A stretch of 64,000 nt of DNA from Chamaelirium japonicum (Eukaryota > Streptophyta > Magnoliopsida > Liliales > Melanthiaceae): NCBI GenBank assembly GCA_947650365.1, contig OX393550.1:52230379-52294378 (forward strand), in the 5' to 3' direction. The stretch's first letter is position 1; each line of letters begins with the position of its first letter. Positions 12,838 to 24,480 of this stretch are shown here, piece by piece. The notes below the pieces were generated by a model. That model worked only from the letters and a program-made list of their open reading frames with translations. It did no database searches and was not told where the DNA came from. The position numbers were made by a program, and so were the translations under genes.

Positions 12838-12982
12838 GTTTGGCGCCGTCTGTGGGATCCGAACGAGAAGCCGTGTCCTCTCAATTTCGACTACTAGATC
12901 AATAGCCAAACTTCCTCGCCCCCTCGGTTGCTCAAACAACTGATCGGACATCGGCAACCTCGTTGTACCCTTCGCACTCTGA
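12838..12982 (+). promoter_or_regulatory. Primer-binding site and leader of the Tat element
   Basis: Directly after the 5' LTR, at about 12841-12856, lies TGGCGCCGTCTGTGGG, as expected for the start of minus-strand DNA synthesis. A short leader then precedes the gag start at 12983. The tRNA assignment is inferred from the GGCGCC core. Confidence 0.75.
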
Positions 12983-15061
12983 ATGGCGAGAACCAAACAC
13001 CAGGGTCAACCAGAAGGAAGTAACACTCAACATCAACCTCGCCCTGAGACTCGTTCAATGAGTCAAAGGCTCAATTTCGGGCAGCCCCTTGCTGTCCCCG
13101 AGATGGGGGTTCACTCAGGAAGCGGGAGATCAGTCGATCGACCGATCGCCCCTCATCCTCATCAATCAATTGGGCAGACTGTCCCTGCTCCTGCTGAAGA
13201 TCCTCCATCGACTTACCAGATCTCTGCAATCGATTTCCAACTACTCCAATTGGCGAAGCAAAACGCCACCCTCACTGCTGAGAGGGATGCTCTGAAGAAG
13301 GCAGCCTCCGAAGCTGGAATTGCTATTCCGATCCCCTCCACAAGTGAGAGGGTTGATCCTCCTCGACATTCAATTCACTCCGAACAACGGAGGTCAATGG
13401 GCACTGCTGCCCTCGAGAGGATTCGTCGCGATCCTACTCCCTCTGCTGCTCCCTGGAAGCAGAGTGTCTGGGATCGTCTTGACGACGAGTCCTCCCAATC
13501 CTCTTCTGGTCGCAACTGCGACAAGAGGATACCTTCAAAGATCAACATGCCAAGGAAGCACCAAATGAAAGGCGCTCCTTCAAAGAGCAGAGTCTCCCCT
13601 TCCATTCCACTCCAACGTGGACTTGGATCGGACCTTCGACACCGACTTCAACCGGCAAATACTTCAATGCCTGAGCAAGACCTTGCGATCTTGCCTCTTG
13701 ACCCGCCTCTAGGTCGAGGACACGGTCGTAGGGACGGTTACTCCTCTGCCGGGCCTCTACATCGAAGTCTCTTCGAGACCACCTTTCCAAGAGGATGGAG
13801 AACTCCTATCCTCCCCAAATTCAACTGCATCAGAGGAGATCCAAGCCTCCACATACTTGCCTTCAAGCAAGCTCTAACGCCACACGAAGAGAAAAACAAC
13901 GTGCTCTGCCGCACCTTCGCGGGAAGTCTCGATGAGCCTTTGCTCGACTGGTATCACAATCTCCGAGCTGGGTCCATCACCCAGTTCGGTGTTTTGGCTA
14001 ACCTCTTTGTGCAGCACTATCAACTCAATCTAAAGCCAGAGAAGAAGCTCGACTCTCTCTACCGACTGAGGATGGGTGCAGACGAGACTCTCCGCAGCTT
14101 CACGAGGAGGTTTCGCAACGAGCATGCTGCTCTCTCTGGAAGACATCTGGATGATGAAGCCATCATGTTGGCTTTCCAGAACGCTCTCCGCTTCGATCTA
14201 CACATCTACAACGACTTCATCCGCAATCCCCCTCCTTCTCTGGGTGCAATGTTTGACCGAATCCAGAGGGAGATTAAGGTGGAAGACGATCAAGTCGCTC
14301 GGAAAGGGCGAGAAACTAAGAGAAGGCCTGCTGAAAGAGAAGCTCCTAAGTATGCTGCAAAGGCTCACAACACTGAAGCAACAGCCCCTTCGGCCAACAA
14401 AAGATCAAAGAATGATGGACGTCGATCTCCAACGAAGACCACTTTCACCGAGTGGAATATGCCGGTCGAACAGATACTCGACCGCATTCAACATGAAGAG
14501 TTCGTTCGGAGGCCTAATCCTCTTCAGCCGAATTCCAAATTCACAGCAGACAAAACAGTCTACTGCGACTTCCATCGAAGTCACGGCCATTCCACCGATC
14601 GGTGTTTTCGGCTGAAATTCCATCTTGAAGACCTATTGCGAGAAGGCCATCTTCAAGAGTTCGTTAGAGGCGGACACAATCAACATCGGACCTCTGCAAA
14701 GGGGAAAGAAGTGTGTTGGATACATCAAATCTCCTCTAACCGGCAAACTATCTCTGTGAATGCCAATGTTTTTGGTATTCATGGAACATTGCACAATCAA
14801 AGTCTGACTGGGAAAGAGGTGGATCGCCAAGTTCGACGCATCTTCCACGTTCGTTCTACTGCGAGCAAAGAAGATACCTGGATCGAGAAACCCATCGAAC
14901 GTCTTCAACGACACCGATCTTCAAGGAGTCCATACTCCACATCGAGACCCTCTGGTCTTGAAACTCATTATCGACGGCAGCACTGTCAACCGGATCCTCA
15001 TCGACACCGGAAGCTCCATCGACATTATGTTCTCAGACTGTTTCAAACGTCTGGGACATAA
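12983..15061 (+). CDS. gag region of the Tat retrotransposon (fossil)
   Basis: An open stretch of about 690 codons from ATG at 12983. The retrotransposon gag domain lies near the middle (about residues 270-430), with typical words such as LDWYHNLRAGSI and FTRRFRNEHAALSG. A CX2CX3H-like zinc-binding motif is visible near residue 540 (CDFHRSHGHSTDRC). The protein would form the particle in which reverse transcription occurs. The region after the zinc motif runs towards the protease. Confidence 0.85.
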   Translation: MARTKHQGQPEGSNTQHQPRPETRSMSQRLNFGQPLAVPEMGVHSGSGRSVDRPIAPHPHQSIGQTVPAPAEDPPSTYQISAIDFQLLQLAKQNATLTAERDALKKAASEAGIAIPIPSTSERVDPPRHSIHSEQRRSMGTAALERIRRDPTPSAAPWKQSVWDRLDDESSQSSSGRNCDKRIPSKINMPRKHQMKGAPSKSRVSPSIPLQRGLGSDLRHRLQPANTSMPEQDLAILPLDPPLGRGHGRRDGYSSAGPLHRSLFETTFPRGWRTPILPKFNCIRGDPSLHILAFKQALTPHEEKNNVLCRTFAGSLDEPLLDWYHNLRAGSITQFGVLANLFVQHYQLNLKPEKKLDSLYRLRMGADETLRSFTRRFRNEHAALSGRHLDDEAIMLAFQNALRFDLHIYNDFIRNPPPSLGAMFDRIQREIKVEDDQVARKGRETKRRPAEREAPKYAAKAHNTEATAPSANKRSKNDGRRSPTKTTFTEWNMPVEQILDRIQHEEFVRRPNPLQPNSKFTADKTVYCDFHRSHGHSTDRCFRLKFHLEDLLREGHLQEFVRGGHNQHRTSAKGKEVCWIHQISSNRQTISVNANVFGIHGTLHNQSLTGKEVDRQVRRIFHVRSTASKEDTWIEKPIERLQRHRSSRSPYSTSRPSGLETHYRRQHCQPDPHRHRKLHRHYVLRLFQTSGT

Positions 15062-15430
15062 GTATCAAAGCCTCGACGTCGTCCCGACTGTGATCACCGG
15101 CTTCAATGGTGAACAAAGCATCACAGTGGCGAATCCAGATTTACCATCGACCTCAGCCGAGAGACTCGAGTCTCGGTGAGGTTTGCAATCGTCGAAGGAA
15201 TGTCTAGCTACAATGCCATTCTTGGGCGACCATTCCTCCATCAGATCAATGCCATCTCCTCCTCTTACCATCAACTACTCAAATTTGCAACTGGAGAAGG
15301 CATCGTCTGCATTCGAGGCGATCAGCAAGCTGGAAGGTCTTGTGAAGCTGCTGCGGCAAAGACAGATCGAAAGATTAACATTGCTCCTCCAAAGCGGCCA
15401 CGAGATGAAGCTGGTCCCTCTTCTAAATAG
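14950..15430 (+). CDS. Aspartic protease region of the Tat retrotransposon (fossil)
   Basis: The active-site signature IDTGSSIDIMF and the downstream motif YNAILGRPFLH, both typical of plant gypsy proteases, are present between gag and reverse transcriptase. The domain would cleave the polyprotein. The region is not in one continuous frame with its neighbours. Confidence 0.75.
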
Positions 15431-15583
15431 CAATCAAAGGAGATTCCGCTGACCGAACCTCCACCAATCGAATGGGAAGCATCACCTTCAATTGAAGAAA
15501 TCATCCCTATCAATATTGGCAGCGGAGATCTCCCTCGACAAACATTTATTGGTACCGGTCTTAGCGACGCAGAAGCGCAAGAC

Positions 15584-18500
15584 ATGGTATCCTTCCTCCA
15601 GTCCAATATCGACGTCTTCGCTTGGTGTTTCGAAGACATGCCTGGTATCAATCCAGATGACGCTTGTCACCGACTTGCGATCAAAGAAGAGGTGAAGCCT
15701 GTCAAGCAAAAGCCACGCACCATCCGCCCAGAGCTGCAAGTTGCTGTTCAAGAAGAAATCACCAAGCTACTCGCCGCAGGCTTCATCCGAGAAGTGGAGT
15801 ATCCTACTTGGATCTCTAACATTGTGGCTGTTCCGAAGAAGAACGGAAAGGTTAGAGTCTGCATCGACTTTACCAATCTCAACAAGGCTTGTCCCAAGGA
15901 CCCATTCCCCATGCCAAGGATTGATAGACTCGTCGATGCCACTGCTGGCCACGAGCTATTGTCTTTCATGGATGGGTATTCTGGATATAATCAAATTCCT
16001 CTTCACGCCGATGATCAAGAGAAGACATGTTTTGTGACTAGCCGAGGCCTTTATTGCTACAATGTCATGCCATTCGGCCTCAAAAATGCTGGTTCCACCT
16101 ATCAAAGGCTAGTCACCAAAATGTTCGAAGATCAGATCGGTCGCAACGTCGAAGTCTATGTCGATGATCTCCTCACCAAGAGTTCCGTTCGGAGCAAACA
16201 TCTATCTGATCTGACTGAAACCTTCCAAGTCCTTCGAAAATATCAAATGAAGCTCAATCCAGCCAAGTGCGCTTTCGGAGTTCAATCTGGCAAATTCCTG
16301 GGTCATCTTGTGACCAGGAGGGGTATCGAAGCCAATCCCGATCAAATTCGAGCCATCATCGATATGCCTTCACCTACAAATCGAAAAGAAGTTCAACGCC
16401 TCACTGGAAGGTTAGCAGCACTCAATCGATTCATTTCAAAATCTTCCGACAAATGCAAGCCCCTCTTCGACAAACTACGAAAGGCGGATACATCCGGCTG
16501 GAGTCCAATCTGTGAAGAGGCATTTCAAAGCATCAAGAAATATCTGATGCAAGCTCCCATCTTGACTGCTCCAATGCCAAAAGAAGACTTGTGGCTCTAT
16601 CTGGCCGTGACCAATCAAGCAATCAGCGCGGTCTTAGTCAGTAGAAGAGAAGGCGTCGAACATCCAGTCTACTACATCAGCCATACTCTCCTTCCAGCTG
16701 AGACTCGCTACTCAAAAACTGAGAAGGTCATCTTGGCCTTGCTCACTGCATCGCGTCGTCTTCAACCGTACTTCGTCTCCCACCAGATTACTGTCATTTC
16801 AGAACACTCACTCAAAGATATCATTGACAAAGCTGGTCGAGCTGGTCGAATGACCAAATGGGTGATCGAAATGAGTGCTCTGGGGATTCAATTCGAATCT
16901 CGCACTTCTATCAAAGGTCAAGCAATTGCTGATTTTCTAGCTGACTTTCCAGTTGAAGACCCCATCACTTGGGAAGAGGATGTCGACATGCGCTTGGAAG
17001 ATGAGGATAATCCTCCGATCAATCCTGCAACAAAAATTGATCCAAGTCTTGAAGTTATTGCTGCAACTCCTCCTTGGAAGCTTTATACTGATGGAGCCTC
17101 AAGTTCGATCGGTTCGGGAACTGGGATAGTCTTAATATCCCCCGAACTTGATCATCTCCAGAAGGCCACTCTCCTTGGATTTAATGCCACCAACAACGAA
17201 GCTGAATACGAAGCACTCATTTCCGGACTCGAAATGGCAGAATCCCTGGGGGTAGATCGAATCATCATCTACAGCGACTCCCAGTTGATCATAAGGCAAA
17301 TCAATGGAGAGTACACAGCTCGTGAAGAAAGAATGCAACTCTACTTAGCCTTAGTACGACGTCTTCAACAACGTTTTACTACAATTGAGTTCGTTCAAAT
17401 TCCAAGAGCAGAAAACCGAGAAGCAGATACCTTAGCTAATGCTGCCTCAGTTCTGGGAGACTCGCTTGGAGGAAGGCAAATACAGATCAATTATCAAGAA
17501 GTGCCCAAGACCATCCCCGATCAACAGATCCTTACTACTACAAAAGGATCTGGGGGTGGAGATCAGCTTGAAGATTGGAGACGACCAATTCTTGACTTCT
17601 TCAAACATGGCAAAATGCCAGAAGATCCAAATCAAGCCCGAAGACTTCAAAGGAAGCTTCCCTGCTACACTATTCAAGGAGAAGATCTGTACTTCAAATC
17701 TCACAACGGGATGTTGCTCAAGTGCCTTGGTCCCGAGCAAGCACAATCAATCCTGATTGATATCCACTCTGGAGCTTGTGGAAATCATTCGGGAGGAAGA
17801 TCTCTTGAAGCCAAGACGAAGCTACAAGGGTACTACTGGCCAACAATGGCAAGGGATGCTCAACAAGTCGTTCAAAGATGCGAGCCTTGCCAACGGCACG
17901 CTCGAGCTATCCATCTCCCTGCAGATGAACTTCATCAATTATCAAGTCCCTGGCCTTTCCATCAATGGGGGTTAGATTTCTTGGGTCCTTTCCCTCCAAC
18001 TCCAAGCAGGAAGAAATATCTACTGCTGGCTACTGATTACTTCACCAAATGGGTTGAAGCTGTGCCCCTCTTTCGAGAGACTGACGACGAAGTGATCAAA
18101 TTCATTCAGCACAACATCTTCTCAAGGTTCGGCACACCTCAAGTTCTTGTTGCTGACAATGGAGCTCAATTTGACTCAGACAAATTCCGAGAGTTTTGTC
18201 TGAACAACGGTATCAAGTTATTCTATTCAACTCCAAGGTATCCTCAATGTAATGGCCAAGCAGAAGCCTCCAACAGAGCTATTCTTGGTATACTCAAGAA
18301 GAAACTCGATGACAAGAAAGGATTATGGGAACAGGTCCTACCTGAAGTTCTTTGGGGATATCGCACAACTCCGAGAAGATCAACAGGGTTCTCACCCTTC
18401 CGTCTAACATATGGATCGGAAGCAGTACTCCCAACAGAAAATATATCAAGCACTTTGAAGACCAAAGCTGTTGAAGAAGGAGTCAATGAAGAACTTCGGA

Positions 18501-18778
18501 TCAATGATCTAGACTTCTCCGAAGAATTACGAGATCAAGCATCACTTCGTGTGGCTAAGTACCAACAGAAGATCAAAAGAGCCTACGATGAGAAAGTCTA
18601 CAAGAGACAATTCCCAGTGGGTAGTTTAGTTCTCAGAGCAGTTTTCTACAACACCAAAGAACACAGCAGTGGAAAGCTTGCTCCCAACTGGGAAGGTCCA
18701 TATATCATTGAATCAGTGGGAGGCAAAGGTTCTTACAGATTGATCTCGCCAGAAGGAGATAGATTGCCTCGAGCTTAG
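15584..18778 (+). CDS. pol region: reverse transcriptase, two RNase H domains, integrase (fossil)
   Basis: An open stretch of 1064 codons. Reverse transcriptase covers about residues 60-240, with DGYSGYNQIPL and the catalytic YVDD motif (about 16158-16169). A gypsy RNase H follows (about residues 320-460). A second, archaeal-type RNase H occupies about residues 500-630 (YTDGASS...NNEAEYEAL...IYSDSQLI), a hallmark of the Tat lineage. Integrase spans about residues 690-980, with an HHCC zinc region (GNHSGG...CEPCQRH) and a core with DFLGPFPP, VADNGAQF and PQCNGQAEASNR. No chromodomain is evident at the C-terminus. Confidence 0.92.
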   Translation: MVSFLQSNIDVFAWCFEDMPGINPDDACHRLAIKEEVKPVKQKPRTIRPELQVAVQEEITKLLAAGFIREVEYPTWISNIVAVPKKNGKVRVCIDFTNLNKACPKDPFPMPRIDRLVDATAGHELLSFMDGYSGYNQIPLHADDQEKTCFVTSRGLYCYNVMPFGLKNAGSTYQRLVTKMFEDQIGRNVEVYVDDLLTKSSVRSKHLSDLTETFQVLRKYQMKLNPAKCAFGVQSGKFLGHLVTRRGIEANPDQIRAIIDMPSPTNRKEVQRLTGRLAALNRFISKSSDKCKPLFDKLRKADTSGWSPICEEAFQSIKKYLMQAPILTAPMPKEDLWLYLAVTNQAISAVLVSRREGVEHPVYYISHTLLPAETRYSKTEKVILALLTASRRLQPYFVSHQITVISEHSLKDIIDKAGRAGRMTKWVIEMSALGIQFESRTSIKGQAIADFLADFPVEDPITWEEDVDMRLEDEDNPPINPATKIDPSLEVIAATPPWKLYTDGASSSIGSGTGIVLISPELDHLQKATLLGFNATNNEAEYEALISGLEMAESLGVDRIIIYSDSQLIIRQINGEYTAREERMQLYLALVRRLQQRFTTIEFVQIPRAENREADTLANAASVLGDSLGGRQIQINYQEVPKTIPDQQILTTTKGSGGGDQLEDWRRPILDFFKHGKMPEDPNQARRLQRKLPCYTIQGEDLYFKSHNGMLLKCLGPEQAQSILIDIHSGACGNHSGGRSLEAKTKLQGYYWPTMARDAQQVVQRCEPCQRHARAIHLPADELHQLSSPWPFHQWGLDFLGPFPPTPSRKKYLLLATDYFTKWVEAVPLFRETDDEVIKFIQHNIFSRFGTPQVLVADNGAQFDSDKFREFCLNNGIKLFYSTPRYPQCNGQAEASNRAILGILKKKLDDKKGLWEQVLPEVLWGYRTTPRRSTGFSPFRLTYGSEAVLPTENISSTLKTKAVEEGVNEELRINDLDFSEELRDQASLRVAKYQQKIKRAYDEKVYKRQFPVGSLVLRAVFYNTKEHSSGKLAPNWEGPYIIESVGGKGSYRLISPEGDRLPRA

Positions 18779-18899
18779 AATTCTAGACATCTCAAGTTGT
18801 TCTATCCGTGATGTAAATTCTGTGATAAATAAATTGCTCTTTCAAAGTGTTCAAATATGCAAGTGTTCAATTTTTCAATTCAAGTTCTGAAGCAGTTTC

Positions 18900-19250
18900 A
18901 AGTTATTCATATTCAAATTACCAGGTCTTTTAACAAGTTTGGGAGTTAGAGTTGCGACTCAACCCCTTACTAGCAAATGTTAAAAACTGACCACATTCAA
19001 GTTACCAAGTCTTTTAACAAGTTTGGGTGTTAGAGTTGCGACTCAACCCCTTACTGGCAAATGTTAAACTGACTTTCAAATTTCGATATTCAATTTCAAT
19101 CAATTTCTACATCGTTTAACAGGTTTGGGTGCTTGAGTTGCGACTCAACCCCTCACATTCAAGTGTTAAACGAATTCAAGTCCAATTTTCAAAGTTACTA
19201 TAAGTTCGGGTAATTGAGTTGCGACTCAACCCCTTACATTCAAAAGATTG
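18900..19250 (+). repeat. Short tandem repeats with GAGTTGCGACTCAACCCC, four copies
   Basis: Four copies spaced 83-100 bp apart share TTTAACAAGTTTGGGTG followed by the hairpin GAGTTGCGACTC and AACCCC. They lie directly downstream of pol, between the sense pol region and the 3' end of the antisense gene. A role in RNA end formation between convergent transcripts is possible but unproven. Confidence 0.8.
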
Positions 19251-19419
19251 TATCTATTCTAATGCTATTAAGATCATGATAGTCAAAGGCATTCAAATCA
19301 AGAGACATCCAATTTTCAAACACCAAGAAGATCTTCTATTATCAAAATATGCCAGATACAAGAGTGCGCTGTTACATTTCAAAAATTTACAAGTACAACA
19401 ACGAAGAAGGAGAAAAGTC

Positions 19420-22225
19420 TCAAGGCTTGGCCACACTCTTCGCATGCGACTTCTCCCCTTCAGATCCAGGACGAGCTTTGCTCGCCACTGATGCCTTAGA
19501 GGATCGGACACTGGAAACATGGGCCCTGAGCGCTTCTGCCGCCTTCTCTGCTGTTTCCTTGTAAACCTTGCATTCAGACAGCGCATGCTCCAGTGCCTTC
19601 TTGGAAGTCTCCTCTCTGGCAGTGAAGACAGCGTGCTGAGTAGCAAGTTGTTGCTTCAGCTCTTGGATCTCGTTGGTGCGACCACAGGACATTTCCTCAA
19701 CCTTGGAGAGTCGAGTCTTCAAGGATTCGAGCTCGTGACTCTGTGCCTCACAACGATCCTGCAGCCCCTTGATCTCCAGCTTCCCCTTGCGAAGATCCTC
19801 AATCTTGGTTTTGAGAGAGGCTTTCTTCGAAGTCAGGAGCTCTCTCAGCTCATCTCTCTCCGTGGTTACAACCTCCAGTGCAGCAGTCAAGTGAGATATT
19901 TCAGCTAAAGCTTCTTTTGCTCCCGCCCTCATGGAGAGCTTGGTTGCGACATTCATAACTGCTGAGTTCTGCAAAAGAATAAAAGAGTTAGAATTATTAT
20001 AAAGATACAACTCAGATGATTGATCAAGCAGATGCACCTACCAACAGGTCAAGTCTATCGAAAGCTTCATCCAGAGTAGCCCCCGGGAGGTTGATGAGTT
20101 TCCTGATCGCAGCAGTGGGGCGGTTGATGTCAACGTCACCCAAGCTTCTTATTGTTGGAGTCAATCCAGCAGGTGCACCTACAATCAACAAGAGATCAAA
20201 GTGTTAGATTATTTTCGAGCTTCAGAGACAAGACATTCAAAGCAAGTTAGTTCAATTACCTGAGGTTTCGACCCTCGGCTCTTTGCCCTTCCGGCGATCA
20301 GAGCCACCCTGAGGGGTCGATTTCTCCTGAGTAGGAGTTGGCGCTGGTTGAGGTTGAGGAGCCCCATCACCCACTCGACTTCCCCTCTCCAAATGAGTAG
20401 GGGGGGAAGCATTCCTCGGAGGAGAGACTCTCTCTTCCTCTTGTGATCCGCCAGGCTGGATGAGTCCTGCCACCATGGCTTCCACCTCGTTAGCCAGAGA
20501 GCGAGAGGGGGGTGGGGGTTGCTCAACCTCCACACCCCCGCTCGTTGTTGCTCCTTCAATGCGAGGAACGTCAGGGGGAATTTGATCAAGGGGCGTGGGG
20601 TTGCTTCCAACCCCACCACTCCTCGACAATTTTATTTTTAGGCGCATCGGCCTCTTCAACTCATCAAACTTGTAGGCGGGAACCACTCTTTGGCCATCGC
20701 CTTCTGCATCCATAACTCCTTCCATCTGACGGGCCTTAGCCTCGTCAATGGGAACAGGAATTGAGTCTTCCCCTGTTGCACCAACAGTGGGGGTGGGAGG
20801 AATTTCTTCCTCACCACCCCCATTCTCGCCATCTCCACCAGAGGGAGTGGAAGACAGATCATCCTCGCCATCGCCGTCCTCATCCTCGTCATCGCCACTA
20901 TTGTCGTGGCTGGCATTCTCAGTCCCTTCGTCTTCTTCGTCGCTCCCCTTCTTCTCTCTTTCTTCTTCTTCTTCATTCTTCTTCCCTTCTTCTTCCTCTT
21001 CATTCTTTTTCCCTTGGTCTTCATCCTCCTTTTGCTTGATAAGGGTTTTTCGTTTCTTCTTCACCGGGCCTCTTTGGAGCACCAGCTTCTCCTCCACAGT
21101 GGGTAATCGGTGCCTTACAGTATAAATCTTCTTCTCGGCCCGAATCTTTCGAATGATCTTACCCGACTGAGGGTCCTCCTCATAGTCCGAGTATAGAACT
21201 TCGTTATCCTCGTATCTATCTTTCGATCGGTGGAGGAGATTGGCCTTGCCATATCTCACTGGGCAGTTGGAGAATTGCTTCCACGACCTGGTTCCACAGG
21301 TCAACTCAAGAAATAAGTTGTCTATGGCTCCAGCCCTCTCAGAAGTCCAGGCGAAGATGCCTCCCTCGCTGTACATCTTCACTGCATCATGCACGCTGTC
21401 TCGGGGGGTGTCGGGCACTGACATGGGTGTCCATGCACCAGAAACAGAAATAGGCCAATCTGTGTATAACTTGTCAGAAGGGACTGTATCAGTTAGCGGG
21501 CGCAGCGGAGATACCCCGGTCAAGTTGTAGAACGGGCTGTCCCTCCTGAAAGCCCATCTGTAGTGGAAGAAGAAGTATCCAAGTTCGATCCGAGCATCTT
21601 CTCCTTCTGGGATGCTGGAGTAGCACGCCTTCAAGTCTTCCTGGAAATCCGATTCCACGCGGCAGAATGCGTAGATGATTCGCCAGGCGTTTCCTGTGAC
21701 CTGCCCCGGGCAAAGGCCAGAAGTGTTCAGCAATCTTGCCGCAAAGGGTGGCAACGGTAAACGCAGACCGCAGTTCATTTGGCCGATGGTCACAATGGTT
21801 CCCATGACCTTCTCTTTGCTGGCGTAGCTGGTGAAGACTGTCTTCTTGTCGATACCAAAAGCCGTCTGGATGCTAGGGAGTGAAGGCTGCGCCCCCTTCC
21901 CTTCTGTGAAATAAGAAAGCAATGTTTGCCACTTCTTTCTTTTCGTATCCGTGAACTCACCGCCTGTATTGTACATATACTCTGTCTCCTCTGTCAGAGG
22001 CATGAGCGGACCCAGAACAGATTTTACTTTAGGGATGAACTCTGGCCTTGATGGCGCTGAGGCAAACCCTACTCCTTGGTGCCGCTTGCCCAGTTGGCCA
22101 AGTTCGGCAAGTGCGGCCTTACCTTTGCCACGACCCCTCGGAGGAGATGGAACCTCAATAATTTCCTTCCCCTTTCTCTTCGAGGGAACCGTACCGGACT
22201 TCTTCGAACTGCCAGAGGAAGCCAT
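19420..22225 (-). CDS. Antisense accessory gene of the Tat element, apparently with two introns
   Basis: A minus-strand gene downstream of pol. The first exon runs from ATG at 22225 (an in-frame ATG also lies at 22237) to about 20260. It contains a globular region (about residues 60-340) with words such as GLRLPLPPFAARLLNTSG and GQVTGNAWRIIYAFC, which recall the plant 'putative gypsy type transposon' family (Pfam PF04195). It ends in a highly acidic region rich in Glu and Asp and a Pro-rich tail. Canonical GT...AG pairs bound two short introns (about 20259-20179 and 20041-19969), so coding continues in the same phase through a small middle exon into a last exon. That exon is rich in heptad-like Leu, Glu and Lys (predicted coiled coil) and ends at 19420. 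Antisense accessory frames are known in Tat-lineage elements; the function is unknown. Splicing is inferred from splice-site consensus and phase only. Confidence 0.72.
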
Positions 22226-22237
22226 TCGACCGATCAA

Positions 22238-22648
22238 ACAAGAACAGATCAGAAATCAGGAGAACAAGAGTCTGGACTTCGAAAAATTTTGGAAGCGTGA
22301 GGCGAAATGACAGCCAGTGAAAACTTTTGTACCCAGGGTAAAACAGGTGCGCAAATCGAGAAGACACGTGTCTTCACCATATCAAATCGCATGTTTTTGT
22401 AGGTACACGTGGCATCCATCCATAGCAAGCGCAAAACCAGGCGAACAGTCGCGACCAGGCGAAACGTCGGACCTACCGGTCCACATGAACCAACGGTCCA
22501 AGCAAGCCACCGGTCTGGGTAAACCGGACCGACCGGTTCAAAACAGGAAGGATCAAGCTCCATCAATGTTCGAAACTCTGCCAAAAGATTGAAGAGCAAA
22601 GCAGTGAACCTTCTCTGAAGGGCAGGTTCAAAACTTAAAATTGGACAA
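22238..22648. other. Spacer upstream of the antisense gene
   Basis: Likely promoter region of the antisense gene, because its start codon lies just to the left. It contains several ACCGGT/CCGGTC words near 22470-22540. No coding frame is convincing. Confidence 0.4.
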
Positions 22649-24480
22649 GTCCAAATTTCTACTGGATCTGGCAAAAAACCAAGGTTTTTTGCCGATCACT
22701 CGAACCTTGACCGGATATTTTTTCACCGATCGGACAAACATGTCCGATCGGCGAAAATTATTTGATCGGTCAAATTTCTACTGGATCTGGCAAAAAACCA
22801 AGGTTTTTTGCCGATCACTCGAACCTTGACCGGATATTTTTTCACCGATCGGACAAACATGTCCGATCGGCGAAAATTATTTGATCGGTCAAATTTCTAC
22901 TGGATCTGGCAAAAAACCAAGGTTTTTTGCCGATCACTCGAACCTTGACCGGATATTTTTTCACCGATCGGACAAACATGTCCGATCGGCGAAAACTATT
23001 TGATCGGTCAAATTTCTACTGGATCTGGCAAAAAACCAAGGTTTTTTGCCGATCACTCGAACCTTGACCGGATATTTTTTCACCGATCGGACAAACTTGT
23101 CCGATTGGTAAAAATTATTCGATCGGTCAAATTTCTACTGGATCTGGCAAAAAACCAAGGTTTTTTGCCGATCACTCGAACCTTGACCGGATATTTTTTC
23201 ACCGATCGGACAAACATGTCCGATCGGCGAAAATTATTTGATCGGTCAAATTTCTACTGGATCTGGCAAAAAACCAAGGTTTTTTGCCGATCACTCGAAC
23301 CTTGACCGGATATTTTTTCACCGATCGGACAAACATGTCCGATCGGTGAAAATTATTTGATCGGTCAAATTTCTACTGGATCTGGCAAAAAACCAAGGTT
23401 TTTTGCCGATCACTCGAACCTTGACCGGATATTTTTTCACCGATCGGACAAACATGTCCGATCGGCGAAAATTATTTGATCGGTCAAATTTCTACTGGAT
23501 CTGGCAAAAAACCAAGGTTTTTTGCCGATCACTCGAACCTTGACCGGATATTTTTTCACCGATCGGACAAACATGTCCGATCGGCGAAAATTATTTGATC
23601 GGTCAAATTTCTACTGGATCTGGCAAAAAACCAAGGTTTTTTGCCGATCACTCGAACCTTGACCGGATATTTTTTCACCGATCGGACAAACATGTCCGAT
23701 CGGCGAAAATTATTTGATCGGTCAAATTTCTACTGGATCTGGCAAAAAACCAAGGTTTTTTGCCGATCACTCGAACCTTGACCGGATATTTTTTCACCGA
23801 TCGGACAAACATGTCCGATCGACGAAAATTATTTGATCGGTCAAATTTCTACTGTATCTGGCAAAAAACCAAGGTTTTTTGCCGATCACTCGAACCTTGA
23901 CCGGATATTTTTTCACCGATCGGACAAACATGTCCGATCGGCGAAAATTATTTGATCGGTCAAATTTCTACTGGATCTGGCAAAAAAAACCAAGGTTTTT
24001 TGCCGATCACTCGAACCTTGACCGGATATTTTTTCACCGATCGGACAAACATGTCCGATCGGCAAAAATTATTTGATCGGTCAAATTTCTACTGGATCTG
24101 GCAAAAAACCAAGGTTTTTTGCCGATCACTCGAACCTTGACCGGATATTTTTTCACCGATCGGACAAACTTGTCCGATTGGTAAAAATTATTCGATCGGT
24201 CAAATTTCTACTGGATCTGGCAAAAAACCAAGGTTTTTTGCCGATCACTCGAACCTTGACCGGATATTTTTTCACCGATCGGACAAACATGTCCGATCGG
24301 CGAAAATTATTTGATCGGTCAAATTTCTACTGGATCTGGCAAAAAACCAAGGTTTTTTGCCGATCACTCGAACCTTGACCGGATATTTTTTCACCGATCG
24401 GACAAACATGTCCGATCGGCGAAAATTATTTGATCGGTCAAATTTCTACTGGATCTGGCAAAAAACCAATGTTTTTTGCC
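22649..24480. repeat. Satellite-like array of a 119-bp unit, about 15 copies
   Basis: The unit contains AAATTTCTACTGGATCTGGC, CCAAGGTTTTTTGCCGATCA and TTTTTTCACCGATCGGACAA. Starts fall at 22651, 22772, 22891, 23010 and so on. A rare variant (ACAAACTTGTCCGATTGGT) occurs at about 23093 and again at about 24166, nine units apart, with matching neighbours. This indicates duplication of a block of about nine units. Open frames of 60-100 codons here read through the repeat. Tandem arrays in the 3' regions of Tat/Ogre-type elements are known sources of plant satellites. Confidence 0.95.

Noticed and set aside
20748-21125. Plus-strand frame of Ser/Pro-rich sequence opposite the antisense gene
   Set aside because: It is the complement of the acidic Glu/Asp-rich coding stretch and has no domain of its own.
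22641-24480. 119-bp array considered as a CRISPR-like repeat array
   Set aside because: Units are tandem with no unique spacers and lie in a plant retrotransposon; it is a satellite-like array.
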